The notes below the pieces were generated by a model. It was given only the letters and a program-made list of their open reading frames with translations. It did no database searches and was not told where the DNA came from. The translations under genes were made by a program, and so were the position numbers. Shown piece after piece: positions 1 to 14,588 of a DNA stretch of 64,000 bases. Origin of the DNA: Arabidopsis thaliana (Eukaryota > Streptophyta > Magnoliopsida > Brassicales > Brassicaceae). The DNA is taken from NCBI RefSeq assembly GCF_000001735.4, contig NC_003076.8:21331835-21395834 (forward strand), read 5' to 3'. Position 1 is the stretch's first letter; each line of letters opens with the position of its first letter.

Positions 1-2739
<2,739 letters not shown>

Positions 2740-3076
2740 AGTTATCTTTGCACATTTATGTGACACTTTTTTAAAAAGTGTTATTTGGCAATATGATCAA
2801 TTAGCAAATTAGCTATTTTTTTAAGAGAATGCCAAATGATCCATTAATTTGTCCTTCTAATGGAGAGCTTAATTCTTTCTTTCGTTTTGTTTCCAACGAA
2901 ACACTTCCTTTTCTTTGTTTTTCAACAAAACCCGAATATATTGTTTCTTTATGTTTTTCTAAATCTTTATTAGCCTGACTCTTTCTTCTACGTCATTTTT
3001 TATATATACTAAAAGAAAGACTAGTCCCAAAATGTATTACAAAAACATCAAAGAAGTAAAATTGGGTTTGTAGCAA
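2740..3076. other. Convergent 3' spacer between USP and BCH2
   Basis: This AT-rich stretch lies between two stop codons on opposite strands. It should hold the two 3' UTRs. I see no ORF or RNA gene in it. Confidence 0.6.
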
Positions 3077-5053
3077 TTAAGAGGTAGAAGAACCCTTGTT
3101 GTATAATTTGATTCTCCGGCTTATCTCTTTCTCCAACTCTTCTTTTCCTCCCACTTCTTCTACTTCCTGCACCATTCTCAAAATCCAATCCAAACCATAT
3201 GCAAACAAAAAATAAAAATCAATTCACGTGTTAAACAAAAATAACATGCAAATTATCAATTGATATCTCATATGTTTATTTTTGAAAAGGGTTATATATT
3301 CTTGCCTTTGGTCCAAGAAACAGCCCATATGGTACACCTTTGAATTTGTCTGTGTGGTGTAGCTAAAAAGATAAAGCCATAATCGTTAGCAAAATTTTGT
3401 AAATCAATAATAACTATATGGAATGAAGAACGTTAAGAGCGTTGGTTAACGATGGTATTAAAACCTGGTGAGCGGCGGCGACCTTTCGAAGGTAAGGAAC
3501 GTTGGCAATGGGACCTACAGGGAATCTCTTGTGCACAAGTCCATCGTGAACGAACATGTAAGCCATTCCAAACATCGTTATTCCCAGTCCCTGGTGATAT
3601 TACAAACCAGTCAGCACAAAAAACAAGAAACAGATAGTACTCGTATAGTGGTTTCATTAGTCTAAGTACACCCAATCTTTCATGTTTGGACGGGTACTAG
3701 ATGATAGGTCTCACCCAACTCACACGTTCACACTCTTTGTGGGACGGTGAAAAGAAAAAAAAAAACCACAAAAAATTTTCATACTTTCGGTTTCCGTGAC
3801 TTTATTTAAAGAAGTCAAATACCAATTTACTATTGCTTCTCTCTTTATAGAAAAACAAAAGACTTTTGATCTTTTCTTTATAAGTTTCGGATATTGTCGA
3901 AAGAGAGAAAAAAGACTTACGGCACCGAAGCAGAGACCAGGAACAAGTCCTTTATTCAAGAATCCATAATAGAGTAGACCAATCGCAGGAACCGCGTTTG
4001 TTATAGCAAACACATCGTTTAACTCAAACGCTCCTTCTCTTGGTTTGTGATGTGACTGCCACAAACCAATAACCGGCTATGAATATTCTTAATTTGTTAG
4101 CAGTAAACCGGAAAAGAAAAACCAGAATAATGAGAAAAAATGAAATACCTCATGCATGTTCCATAAAGAATCATGCCAAAGAGCTCTATGAGCCCATCTT
4201 GCCCAAAACTCCATCCCAACCTAAAATTCAAATATACGAAAATATAAATGAATCGGAATAAGCATGGACATTGGCTTTTTACGGTTTAACTTGTTCTGGT
4301 TATTGAACTTCGTTTTTTTCGGATGTTAGAAAATAGGCTGAAAACAAATGTATTTTGATAAGTCTAGTTAAAAATAAAATTTCTTATGAATTTGTGGTTT
4401 AATTCTGTTTGTTTGCATAGAATTTTATTTAGTTTGAGTTATAAATAAAATTTGGTTCGGAATTAGATTGACATATTTCGGTTTGGTTTGGATTTTCCCA
4501 CCCCAAAATGGGAATATAATGTAGGAATGAAACTTACGGCAGCACCAACGGAAAGAGCAAATGTACCAAACATCTCTAACACAGACACTTCACCTCCCTA
4601 AAAAAAATCAAATTTTTCACTTTTGGAAATTAGGACAAATAGTATTGAATTTTCGTTATTTATTTATTTATTATAATTTACCTTCATTTGCCAAGAAAAT
4701 CGGTAATAAACAGCCATTATAGCCATAGAAGTGATACCAAAGCTCGACATCACAGCTGCTATTAAATAAGTGAACCTCTCTGATTTCTTCTTCTCCGCTT
4801 TCTTGAGAAGCCGCGACGTCATCAAGATCTCAGAAGAGCTTGTCGTGCTTTCTGGTTTGTTGTCATCGTCCATGGGAGAGCTTTGTTTCCGTTCTTCCAC
4901 GACGAAACAAACGGTGAGAATCTTTCGACGTCGGAAGCCGTTGAATCTTAGAGATGGAGGGAAAACTGCGGTGGATATAGGGTGGTTTGCGGAGAAAGAA
5001 GAGCGGTTGAGTGGTTTGAGTGTTACGGCGATTGTTGATAGTCCTGCTGCCAT
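3077..5053 (-). CDS. BCH2: Non-heme diiron beta-carotene 3-hydroxylase, chloroplast
   Basis: Hydroxylates the beta rings of carotenes on the way to zeaxanthin, in plastid membranes. Seven exons (4682-5053, 4538-4597, 4149-4220, 3921-4055, 3465-3590, 3306-3362, 3077-3166) give 303 residues, the usual length. The N-terminus is Ser/Arg-rich and acid-poor, as in a transit peptide. All four iron-binding histidine clusters are visible: HRALWH, HESHH, HDGLVH and HQLHH, with hydrophobic segments around LIAAVMSSFGITSMAIMAVY and VSVLEMFGTFALSVGAA. The start is the first ATG of exon 1. The intron after 3306 begins GC, not GT (GCAAGA), and no GT donor keeps the frame nearby, so this is a GC-AG intron. 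It is divergent from the RabGAP gene. BCH1 is the close paralogue; the N-terminal sequence fits BCH2. Confidence 0.95.
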
Positions 5054-6217
5054 GGAAGGAGTTCGTTGAGGTTTTATGAAACTTTAACGAAAGAGAGTTA
5101 TAGAGACAAATATAAAGAGAAACACAAGGAGACTATTGTGTGGTAAAGCTTTGCAGAGAGAAGAGCTAAATGGAGAGAGGCCACATTTTTATTTTCTTTT
5201 ACAAACAAATTATATAAAAACTATACCATTTTGTTTTTTTTATATGTTGAGTCAATTACAATAATATTGTTAATGTTTATAATAAGAAAAACATTTCGCA
5301 AAAGCAAGCATATAAACAAATACAAAAAGTGAGTTTATTAGAATTTGAGGTAAGGAGAGGTGATGGCCTGATGGGCCATTTTCTAGGATTTTCCCAAGTC
5401 ATCGACAGCGAATCACTCCACTTCTATTTAATGGCTCCACGTGGCCTCTTCTTCCACCGAATAGGCAAGAGGAGTATCACCAACTTCCACATGTCCAATC
5501 CTTATTTGTTCATATTGTTTCATCAGATGACACTCTTCAAAGGTAAATGAGGTATTGCTTGACATGAAGCTTCTAGTTCTCGTTCTAAACTTGTGCGACT
5601 TAAAAAGGATCTCAAGTATACAACTACAGGTGGTTTAATTTACACAAGTTGTTTCCATGCATTTTCAAAACAGATTTCAGCTTGATTTGTAGTTTTGACA
5701 AGTTACTAACAAAACAAAATAGCAAAAGTTATGACTGAAATATATGAATGTGACTATGTGAGTGATCAGAGCCCAGAAAAGTTACTAAAAAGCCGCAGCA
5801 TAAACTAATTGTTTAAAGTTACAGATCAATTTGCTTTGGTTTTAACTAAAAGGAAATATTAATTTGCTCTGTTTGATTAGTATGTTACTCAACTAAAAAT
5901 ATGCATTTCTGATAAATTCTGGTTAATGTGGTTCTGTTACACCAAATTCGCATTTTACTACTATAGTAAAGAAACTTATTTCGTATTATTCGGATTATTA
6001 TAAAGTTGACTAAATTCGATTCGATTACAACTTGGTTCGGTTCGGTTCGGTTACAACGCCGACCTGTAATTAAAACCTTTTTAACTGCAAAATTAATGAA
6101 GATACACACACGTAATCGAATATTCTCAACGACGCGTAAGCTTCCTCTCTAATTACTTACTTCGTCTCCAGGGTAATCTGATCTCTCTCATCACCTCTCT
6201 CTTCTCCTGAAATCACC
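5054..6217. promoter_or_regulatory. Divergent promoter region BCH2 / RabGAP
   Basis: About 1.16 kb between the two start codons. It holds both 5' UTRs and promoters, including the G-box at 5438. The small ORFs in it show no recognisable protein. Confidence 0.5.
5438..5443. promoter_or_regulatory. G-box CACGTG upstream of BCH2
   Basis: A palindromic CACGTG inside CCACGTGG lies about 385 bp upstream of the BCH2 start codon. G-boxes bind bZIP and PIF-type bHLH factors and are common in light-regulated carotenoid genes. Function here is inferred from position only. Confidence 0.4.
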
Positions 6218-9200
6218 ATGAGTATGGAAGCAACGGAGCTACAAGATCTCTCTGACGACGCCGATTACGCCGCTTCTCAACAACAAGTTTGTTATTCTGA
6301 CTTTGTCCTTCTTCTCGTGCTTTCTCAATTTTGATTCAACAATTCGATCGTAATTTTCCGATAATAAATCTTCGCCAATGCGAATTTGAATCCATTATCT
6401 ATTTGACTTGATCGTTTGATTGTGTTGCTATGGCTCTTGATTTTGTTAGGGATCGGCTAGTATGATGCGTAGCGATAGCGGAAAGAGAAGTTTACAAAGT
6501 GAACACGAAGACGCTGTATTGATTTATTTGAAAGATAACGTTGCAATTCATCCTACACAGTTCGCATCTGAGAGGATTAGTGGTAGATTGAAGTTGACTA
6601 AGCAAGACTCTGTTCTCTTTCTGGTAATCAATCACTGAAATTGATTGTTTGTTTGTATTAGTTTTGTATTCATTCACTTACTTGTTTCCATTTTTTGATA
6701 TATGATGGCTAGTCGTGGATTCCGTACAAGGGACAAACATCAAATGCAAAGCTATCAGAGAAAGGTATTTAGGATTCCTTGAACTGAATTAGTATATGTT
6801 AGTATTGAAGATTAATGCTTTACCTTTGTTCTTAGTTTCTATATCTTTTCTAGACAGGAGTCTTTATACCATCACCGCGGTTCCGTTTACTGAAGTGAGG
6901 TCCATTAGGAGACACACTCCTGCTCTCGGATGGCAGTATGTAATTGTTGTCCTGTCTTCTGGTAAGCAAAACTTTTGGCTGTTGCTTTTTGTGAGATATA
7001 TATAATGAATTACTATACGGGAGGGGGTTTCCCTTTTCCTTCTCGACAAGTCGAATGATTCAGACTTAATGGTTTAAAATGACCTGCAGGACTTGCATTT
7101 CCACCTCTGTACTTCTACAATGGAGGAGTCAGGGAGTTTCTGGCCATGGTGAAGCAGCATGTTTTTCTTGCAAGGTTTGTGTCTGATATGAGATAGTTTT
7201 TTGTTCTGTATTGATATTCTTATTTATAACCTGTCTTTATAGTCTGTTTCGGTTACTGTATGAAAGTAGCTTAGGAATGCACAGTGTCAATGTATTGACA
7301 GGCTTTTATAGCACTTGTTACTTACTCATTAGAGAGGTCTAACATGAAAACTTTTGGTTCACCCGAGTTTATTATCGTATGGAACTGGGTGGCTCGTTAC
7401 ATAGTTATGTCACAAAGAAAATATTCAGAATTCATAGTCTTACATGATACTAGCTTTTTATAGGTCGTCAGAAGATCAAAATGTGTTCATTGTGAATGAT
7501 TTTCAGAGTCCCTTGCAGGTAATCATATCAGATCATCTCATGTTGGGTGCAGTGATGATTTTTTTTTAATTCTCTTATTGGCTAATACATTTTATCATAA
7601 TATCCGATAGAGAACTTTGTCTTCATTGGAGCTGCCAAGTTCACTGCCTGTAGCAAGTGGACAATCCGTATACCCATTAGACGGAGGTTCTTCTAGTGAA
7701 AATCAAAGGAGAACAAGTTCAGATGTTGGTAATAGAGTATCTAGTGTTTCCCAGTCTGGCTTCAGAAAGCAAAAGAGTCATGATCCAACTCGGGATCTTT
7801 CAATCCATCTACTAGAGAAGTTTTCTCTGGTTACCAAATTTGCTCGAGATACAACTACTCAGCTGTTTTCGGAAAACAATGGCTTTGGTTCCATTGACAA
7901 GAGATGGAATAACCAACCCGTACATAGTTATCCTGAAAAGTTGTCGAACATTGCTGAGGAAAAGCATCATGAAATCCGTCATAGTTATTCTGAAAATGAC
8001 CTTCTCAAGGATGACGAAATTTCTTATATTGATGTCCCTGCTGATCCCTTAGAGGTAACGATCATTTTTTTTGTTATAAGCATTACCATGTTGGTGGAAA
8101 CTATATTGGTATATTGTGAACCATCCTGTGTACGCAACATCTAGTTTTTTTCGTCTCGTGGATAGATTGTCATTTATTCTAAAGCACAGGGTGAAATTTT
8201 TATATTACCTATTGACTAAATTCCATACATCATAGATTTTTTTCCTTGTGTCTGATTCATTCTAGATCCCCAATTGACAATTACCATGACCTTGGTACTC
8301 TAGTTATCCTACTGGGCATAATTCGAGTGCTTATATGGGTGGACTTATGCATGCATTTCAGTTGTGCTTGTACTTTCAATTAGTTGGAACACTACCTTAG
8401 ATACTAGTGACTATTGAATTACAGCACTTTTGCTTGTTCTTGTTAAAGTTTGTTGGAAACACAGCGCTGAAAGTTCTTTTTATATATTCAAGGGCAATCA
8501 CTTTGTAGACTAAGCAAGTTAAGCATTGATTAAAACGATCAGCTTTAGTTAATAATCACTTCTGCAATATATATGAATGATTCACCTTGTATAAGTAAGA
8601 TAAACATTTACGGATGGAATGCTTTCTATGCTACCAAACACAACTGGCCACTTGTTACGACAAGTACATATAGAGTATGATACTTATGAATTTTTTGAAG
8701 ATTATGCCATTTAATTCGTCCTATTTTGCAGTTTGATAAATTAAGTTTGATGTGGGGAAAACCAAGGCAACCACCAATGGGGCATAAAGAGGTAAGCCCT
8801 TCCGAATATTGCAATTTTTCAAAGTCTGGAAAGTTTAGAGAGGAAGCTTTCTTGGGTGCTGTGTTTTTTTTCTTAATACTAAATTTTAGAGAAGAAATGA
8901 TATATCACCAAGCATTAAGTGTAGAATATCGACAGAGTATGTGCAACCTGGTAGAGAATATGGTTTGCTTCTTCGTATGCTATAAGCCTCTGTTTAAATT
9001 CAAACTTTTGCTGGTTCTTAGTTCACAGCATTGTTGGATTCTGAAGGGCGAGTTGTGGAATCAAAAGCTCTTCGGGAGAGAGTTTTCTATGGAGGCATTG
9101 AGCACCAGTTGCGTAGAGAGGTTAACTTTATATTTCATATGAAATTTTAACTTAAAATTAGGCTTGCGTGATTATATGCAGATTAATTTTGGAACTTGGG

Positions 9201-11014
9201 ATCATCATTGTAGGTATGGCCCTTTCTCTTGGGATATTATGCATATGACTCGACATATGCAGAGAGAGAATATCTTCGATCTGTCAAACGGATGGAATAT
9301 GCAACATTGAAACAGCAGTGGCAGGTTCATTCATCATCATTTCTAGATTCTTTAATTGGCTATGTAGTTCTTTTGCCCAATGATGCCTGAGCTATTTACA
9401 TAAAATTTTGAGGCGTTCCTAGAGTAGTTTATTTCCCTCATGTAGATGCACTTTTAACTAGTATATTTTTTTTGGCAGAGCATTTCCCCTGAACAAGCAA
9501 AAAGGTTCACAAAATATCGGGAGAGAAAAGGATTGATAGATAAAGATGTGGTAAGAAGAGTTTGAGAATTGTGATATATGTGGTGTGCCTTATTCACCGA
9601 ATTCCTGTTGAGTTATTATATTCCTGGTTTCTTCTTGTGTAGGTAAGAACTGATAGGGCATTTGAATACTATGAAGGGGATGACAATCTACATGTCAATA
9701 GCATGCGTGATATTCTGTTGACCTACTCCTTCTACAATTTTGACCTGGGTTACTGCCAGGTACTCATCAGTTTTCAAAGTTCATTCTTAGCACTGAATTA
9801 CAAGTTGGCGTTGTCCTTACTGTTATGAATCCATATTTTGGGTCGGTTGCCCCACTTAGCGTACAAAACAGAACTGCTGGACACTCTTCTATTTCTGGCT
9901 TTTGCTTTGAATTTTTCCATTGTGTTTAACTGACAAATGTTTTTTTATCTGGTTGTTAGGGAATGAGTGATTATCTGTCTCCTATCTTGTTCGTGATGGA
10001 GGATGAATCAGAATCTTTTTGGTGTTTCGTGGCACTGATGGAACGACTTGGACCCAACTTTAACCGTGACCAGAATGGGATGCATACTCAGCTCTTTGCA
10101 CTCTCAAAGGTCTATAATTTTTTTTCTTCGAGAACCCCTCTACAATTTACATTTTGCATTTCTTCCTTTCTATCAGCATTCGGCATCAATGTTGGGGGAT
10201 CTGAACCTGAAGCATTTCTTTTTCATTTTCACTGTCACACAGCTGGTAGAGTTGCTCGATAGCCCGCTACATAATTACTTTAAGGAGAATGACTGCTTGA
10301 ATTACTTCTTCTGTTTCCGCTGGATTCTGATTCAGTTTAAAAGGTTTGTTTCTTCTTTTCTGCCTCTTTTTCGTTATTGGTTAGATGTTTGTACCACAAC
10401 ATCATTTTGGGATGGACAAAATTACTGCTACCCTACCAAAAATTGGGATATCATCTGTGATTAGTTAACCAGTTTACCTACCCATTTTGCAGTACTTGGC
10501 TCGAAACCCTTCCAATGTCTGACATATCTAAAGAAAATATACTGTCTAAAATACCTGAAATACGTTCCATAGCACTTTGAATGTGAATGACGAGAATTCC
10601 CAATATTATTTTCTTAATTTCAAGATTTTTTTTTGTTTCTTTTAAGTTTTTACTGTGTTGTATTTGATTCTGGTGACATTGTGTTTTAGGGAATTTGAGT
10701 ATGAGAAGACAATGCAGCTGTGGGAGGTGATGTGGACCCACTACCTCTCGGAACATTTTCACCTATATGTTTGTGTGGCGGTCTTGAAGCGATGCCGCAG
10801 CAAGATAATGGGAGAACAGATGGATTTTGACACTCTCTTAAAGTTCATCAATGAGCTGTCTGGGCATATTGATCTCGATTCAACAGTCAGAGATGCCGAA
10901 GCACTTTGCATAGAAGCTGGTGAAAATGGTGCTGCTAGCATTCCTCCAGGAACCCCTCCTTCTCTACCCCTTGATGACGGTACCTTATATCCTCAGGAAG
11001 ATGATGTTTTGTAA
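6218..11014 (+). CDS. TBC-domain Rab GTPase-activating protein
   Basis: Predicted to speed GTP hydrolysis by a Rab GTPase in membrane traffic. Fifteen exons (6218-6286, 6450-6623, 6713-6764, 6854-6961, 7090-7174, 7464-7518, 7611-8054, 8732-8791, 9022-9120, 9214-9324, 9479-9550, 9643-9759, 9960-10109, 10243-10343, 10690-11014) join in frame to about 673 residues. The N-terminal third (LIYLKDNVAIHP to FLAMVKQHVFLAR) looks like the Rab-binding domain of TBC1D15-type RabGAPs; a Ser-rich linker follows. The TBC domain runs from GGIEHQLRREVWPFLLGYY. Both catalytic fingers are present: IDKDVVR (IxxDxxR) in exons 11-12 and YCQ before GMSDYLSP. The C-terminus is acidic. The ATG in exon 1 is the first in-frame Met. 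I recall the Arabidopsis locus as At5g52580. The stop codon overlaps a good donor (see findings). Confidence 0.9.
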
Positions 11015-11362
11015 GTAATACGACTTTTCTTTTTTCTTCTGGACATGTTACCAAAATTTGGATTGCTTTTACTAGAAATCCCATACAATGATTAAGGCAA
11101 AGGACATAAGCTTTTTTTCTTTTTCCCACTTAATAATTACTCTGGTTCGCAAATCGCTAGGGATAAGTATTCTGCTGCATTGTGCTGCAGTTGCATAAGG
11201 TAAGAATACGATCCTCAGCGAATTAGGACTTGTCACAATTTAGGATTAATTCTTGCGTAGGCTACGTAACTCGATGTAAATTGTATAAGTAAAGCAATAA
11301 TAACATAATGACTCGAAAAGTCTATGCAAGAATTTATCCTTCGAGATAAATCCAGGAAAGTC
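11015..11362. other. Convergent 3' spacer RabGAP / MYB82
   Basis: Contains the RabGAP 3' UTR, including a possible alternative terminal exon near 11190-11201, and the MYB82 3' UTR. Nothing else is seen. Confidence 0.5.
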
Positions 11363-12134
11363 CTAAAGCAGAGGAAAGAAATCGGTAAAGGAAAAACATG
11401 GGTCAAACACGAGAGTGTTGTCTGGGTAGTGGGAAATAAGTGGCAAGGGAGATCCTACGTGGACGTCATAGCCAAAGTGGTTGGTCTCCTCCATCCAGGT
11501 ATTGCTCTCCTCTTCTCCTCCTTCTCCATGGCTTCTTCTCAGTTCTGTAGACATAACTGGCTTATCCGTGAAAGGAGTGGCGCCGACGATTGATTCAGGT
11601 GCATTCTGTCTTCGGGAATTAGGTTTCTTGTTCAAATGAGTATTCCAGTAGTTCTTCACTTCATTGTCAGTACGACCTGGAAGGCGACCAGCGATCAACG
11701 ACCATCTGATGGAAAAGAATAAGAAGTTAGTATCGGTAAACTTATGAGAGGGATGATCAGTGGTGAAAGAGGAAAGACCTGTTTCCAAGAAGCTTATGCA
11801 TGCGGATGATAAGGTCTTGTTCTTGTGGTGACATGCTTCCTCTTTTGATATTTGGTCTTAGATAGTTCTTCCATCTCAGCCTACAGCTTTTTCCTCCTCT
11901 CTTCAACCCTGAAAAAAACATCATGCAGAAACACAAATTCTTTAATGTCCCAAAATCCCATCTCCCCTTTACTAGTAAACACAAAAATTTGGAAATCGAA
12001 CCGGATCTACGAGAAATGTCTGCCCAGTTTCCTTCACCATGAGTCTCAACATAGCTTTTTAATATCATATCTTCTTCTGGTTTCCACAACCCTCTCTTCA
12101 CGTAAGACTTCCCTTCTTCTCTTTTGCATTCCAT
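11363..12134 (-). CDS. MYB82: R2R3-MYB transcription factor
   Basis: Nuclear DNA-binding regulator. MYB82 is known to act in trichome development with GLABRA3-type bHLH partners. Three exons (12002-12134, 11779-11908, 11363-11705) give 201 residues. R2 carries the Trp series in [23 protein letters not shown] and [12 protein letters not shown]3 follows with [20 protein letters not shown] and YWNTHL. The bHLH-binding signature [DE]Lx2[RK]x3Lx6Lx3R is exact in R3, starting DLIIR and ending IAGR. Both introns are inside the MYB repeats at the standard R2R3 positions. The C-terminal part is short (about 85 residues), acidic in the middle and ends with a Phe-rich [10 protein letters not shown]. The ATG at 12134 is the first in frame. 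Confidence 0.93.
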
Positions 12135-13381
12135 CTTTTATTTTTTCTTCCACAGTTTTGCAAGTGAGTGAGGCTGTTTATTAACTATATACACAAAAAG
12201 TTTGAGGTTTCCAACTTTAACTCTTACATGTGGGGACTATCTACTAAAATTATTGAAGAGAAAAAGAGAACAGTGGTTTGCACTTTTCCGACAGTAACAC
12301 TACTGTAAATTCGTGCAAACTAGAGCTGTAAAAGCTCTATTCCCTTGTTTTTATCCTCAACATTGTCACAAATTATTGGCTTTTAAGGCAAACATATAAG
12401 CACGGGAGATCAGAGGTTGAAGATTGCCATCAACCTCGATACATGCGTTAGTCCATTGCATTGCAGATACAGTTTGTGCGTTTACAGTTGTTGCGTTTCA
12501 AATATTCTTTCTCGCTCAAAATGCTTTTCCAATAGTCAAGACTAGTGTATAAGGGATAACAAATCAATATCTAAAAAATCTAAGAACGAAAAGAGAGGTA
12601 TATGTCTAATATACATATTTGAGTGATATATGCATCTACGTCCTAGCTAGTTCTTAGTTTTCAGATTTTAATATTATGGAATTTGGTAACTTACATTTAA
12701 AAAGAAAACACGATTCAACTTATTTTCTTTTTTAATATGATATCATAAGATACACCACGATTAAAATCTGAAAATTCCATATAGGTCAATAACTTTCGAA
12801 AAACATTATAGTACCAAAAGATAATTATTACAACAAGAAACCATCTTTTTATTTTGTGTAACTTTTGTTTGGCTCACAAAGGGCATTCAAATTTTAGTAC
12901 ACAATGACATGCCTAGATCTCATTGATGTACCTTCCTATAAAAAATGAAGACTGAACAAAATATGTGGTATCATATTCGATTCATTATATCCACTTTGAT
13001 CCGATCCAAAAATCTGTATAATCGTAAATTTGCGGAGCAAAACAAATAATAAAATTTAATATGTGCCAAATGTGAAACATATAACAAAAACTAAAATACC
13101 AAATTGGAATCTTTGAATATTTCTTAGTAAAATGTAGATTACTTTTAGTAGGAGTTTACTCTGTCGTATCAAACAGCAACTCATGCCTCTAGTTTTGTTT
13201 GCTATCATCATCATTGTTATTGTCTTTCATATAAAATAATAGCATTATGACTACTTTCTGACTGATAAAACTTCATAATTGCGTAATCATTTTCAAACAA
13301 TGTAGTTAGATCTTTATTAATTTTCGAACAATTTATCTTTGTGTTATACGTATGACCCTTATTAATTTTACATGATGCATA
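12135..13381. other. Intergenic, nothing recognised
   Basis: AT-rich spacer upstream of MYB82. I see no gene, RNA gene or repeat. The proximal few hundred bases are presumably the MYB82 promoter. Confidence 0.4.
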
Positions 13382-13766
13382 TTAACCGGAACAATTGCAA
13401 TGACATATATGTTTATGTTCAAAAAGTTTGCAAAAACCTCCTGTTTCGCACCCTTCAATACAAAATTTCCAGCATTTCCCATCCTTCTCAGCATCATCAT
13501 CGATGCCTGGAAGACACCTTCCAACACTCGGATGTTCTTTACAACATATCGATTTGTCTTCAAATATCCAGGGTGCGATGTGTTTTTGTCCATCTATTTG
13601 AATGGATCCTACATTTAATCAAAAATAATATTACATGAATTAATTTTCCAACATAAAAACTTCGGAAAAAAAGGTTAACGCTTTAGTGCTAAATACAAAA
13701 AAAACATAGTATACATAATACAATAGCAGCAAATAAAACAAAAGAGACAACATTTGTTCTAACCAT
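13382..13766 (-). CDS. Defensin-like (DEFL) secreted cysteine-rich peptide, two exons
   Basis: Not visible as one ORF. On the minus strand an ATG at 13766 opens a hydrophobic leader, [17 protein letters not shown], that is a textbook signal peptide. After an intron of about 120 bp a second exon ending at the TAA at 13382 encodes a mature peptide with ten Cys: CC, then GRC, GKC, WKFC, EGC, GGFC, HIC, HC and NC, including the GxFC and CxCxC ends of plant defensin-like families. The splice junction is unsure. A donor near 13714 with an acceptor at 13594/13593 keeps the frame; the acceptor just outside 13608 would give a stop with the obvious donors. DEFL genes usually have exactly this signal-peptide/mature-peptide exon split. 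It could be a slightly damaged gene. Expression in seed or pollen would be typical. Confidence 0.7.
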
Positions 13767-14588
13767 TCTTCTCTTTTTTCTTTGTTAAATCAAAATATTA
13801 AGAATTTTTTGATATTTTTGTATTTGAATGAGAATGAAGAAGGAGTTGTTTCGTATTTATAATTAGAATTCTAACTATATTCAAGGGATCCTTCGAATTA
13901 ACATTATCTCACATAATAAATTTGTAAGGAATACAATATATTTGGTCAACCAAATTAAAAACATGTTTCCAAAAAGATTGGATATTCCAACTTTGACTAC
14001 ATTATTACAAGACATACATGACTTATTTAGATAAACGTTTTTGGTAGTTTGCAAGGTAATGCAGACTAATATTTTCTGTGGGTTTATTCTGTCAAGAGAT
14101 ATGATTAGAGACTCATTCATTTCTCAATATTCCAATTCACTAGTTTAGGAAATTAATATAATCTTGAGGCTCACGCCTATTACTTGTATATAAACAAGCT
14201 CTGTATCTCTTTGTGAAATACATCAAACATACATCTTCTACATATCCGTTGTCGTAATATTCTTGTTTGAACTCTAAACCAAAACTTAGATCGGTTTGGT
14301 TTACTCGCCGGTTGTTGCGCTCTATGACGAACTTTTATATAAACTCGTTTACTCGCCGTTATTACAACTTACAACTTCTGCTCATATTATTTAATACTCA
14401 TGCGGTGAAGAAGAAACAAGACGAGGAGATGAGCATATATTATTATTACATTAAAATTATTACAAAGGATTCACTTGGACAAGACTGACCAACATTTATA
14501 TTTAAAAAAAAGAACTGACAAACATTATACGAAAGAAGAATCCATTAACTCATGTGATCATGCAAGATCATCACTCTTCTTGTTCTTA
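13767..14588. other. Intergenic spacer, DEFL promoter side
   Basis: AT-rich. A TATA-like stretch and a short RNA-start-like sequence lie near 14188-14230, but no gene can be supported. An 18-base string at 14306-14323 recurs at 16101-16118 on the far side of the next F-box gene. Confidence 0.3.

Noticed and set aside
13333-13593. 86-codon minus [17 protein letters not shown]...
   Set aside because: It is a shadow frame over the ten-Cys defensin-like exon, which has the far better family signal one frame away.
14160-14280. TATA box plus RNA-start-like sequence resembling the end of a Copia-type LTR
   Set aside because: No paired terminal repeat, primer site or target duplication could be found, so no element can be claimed.
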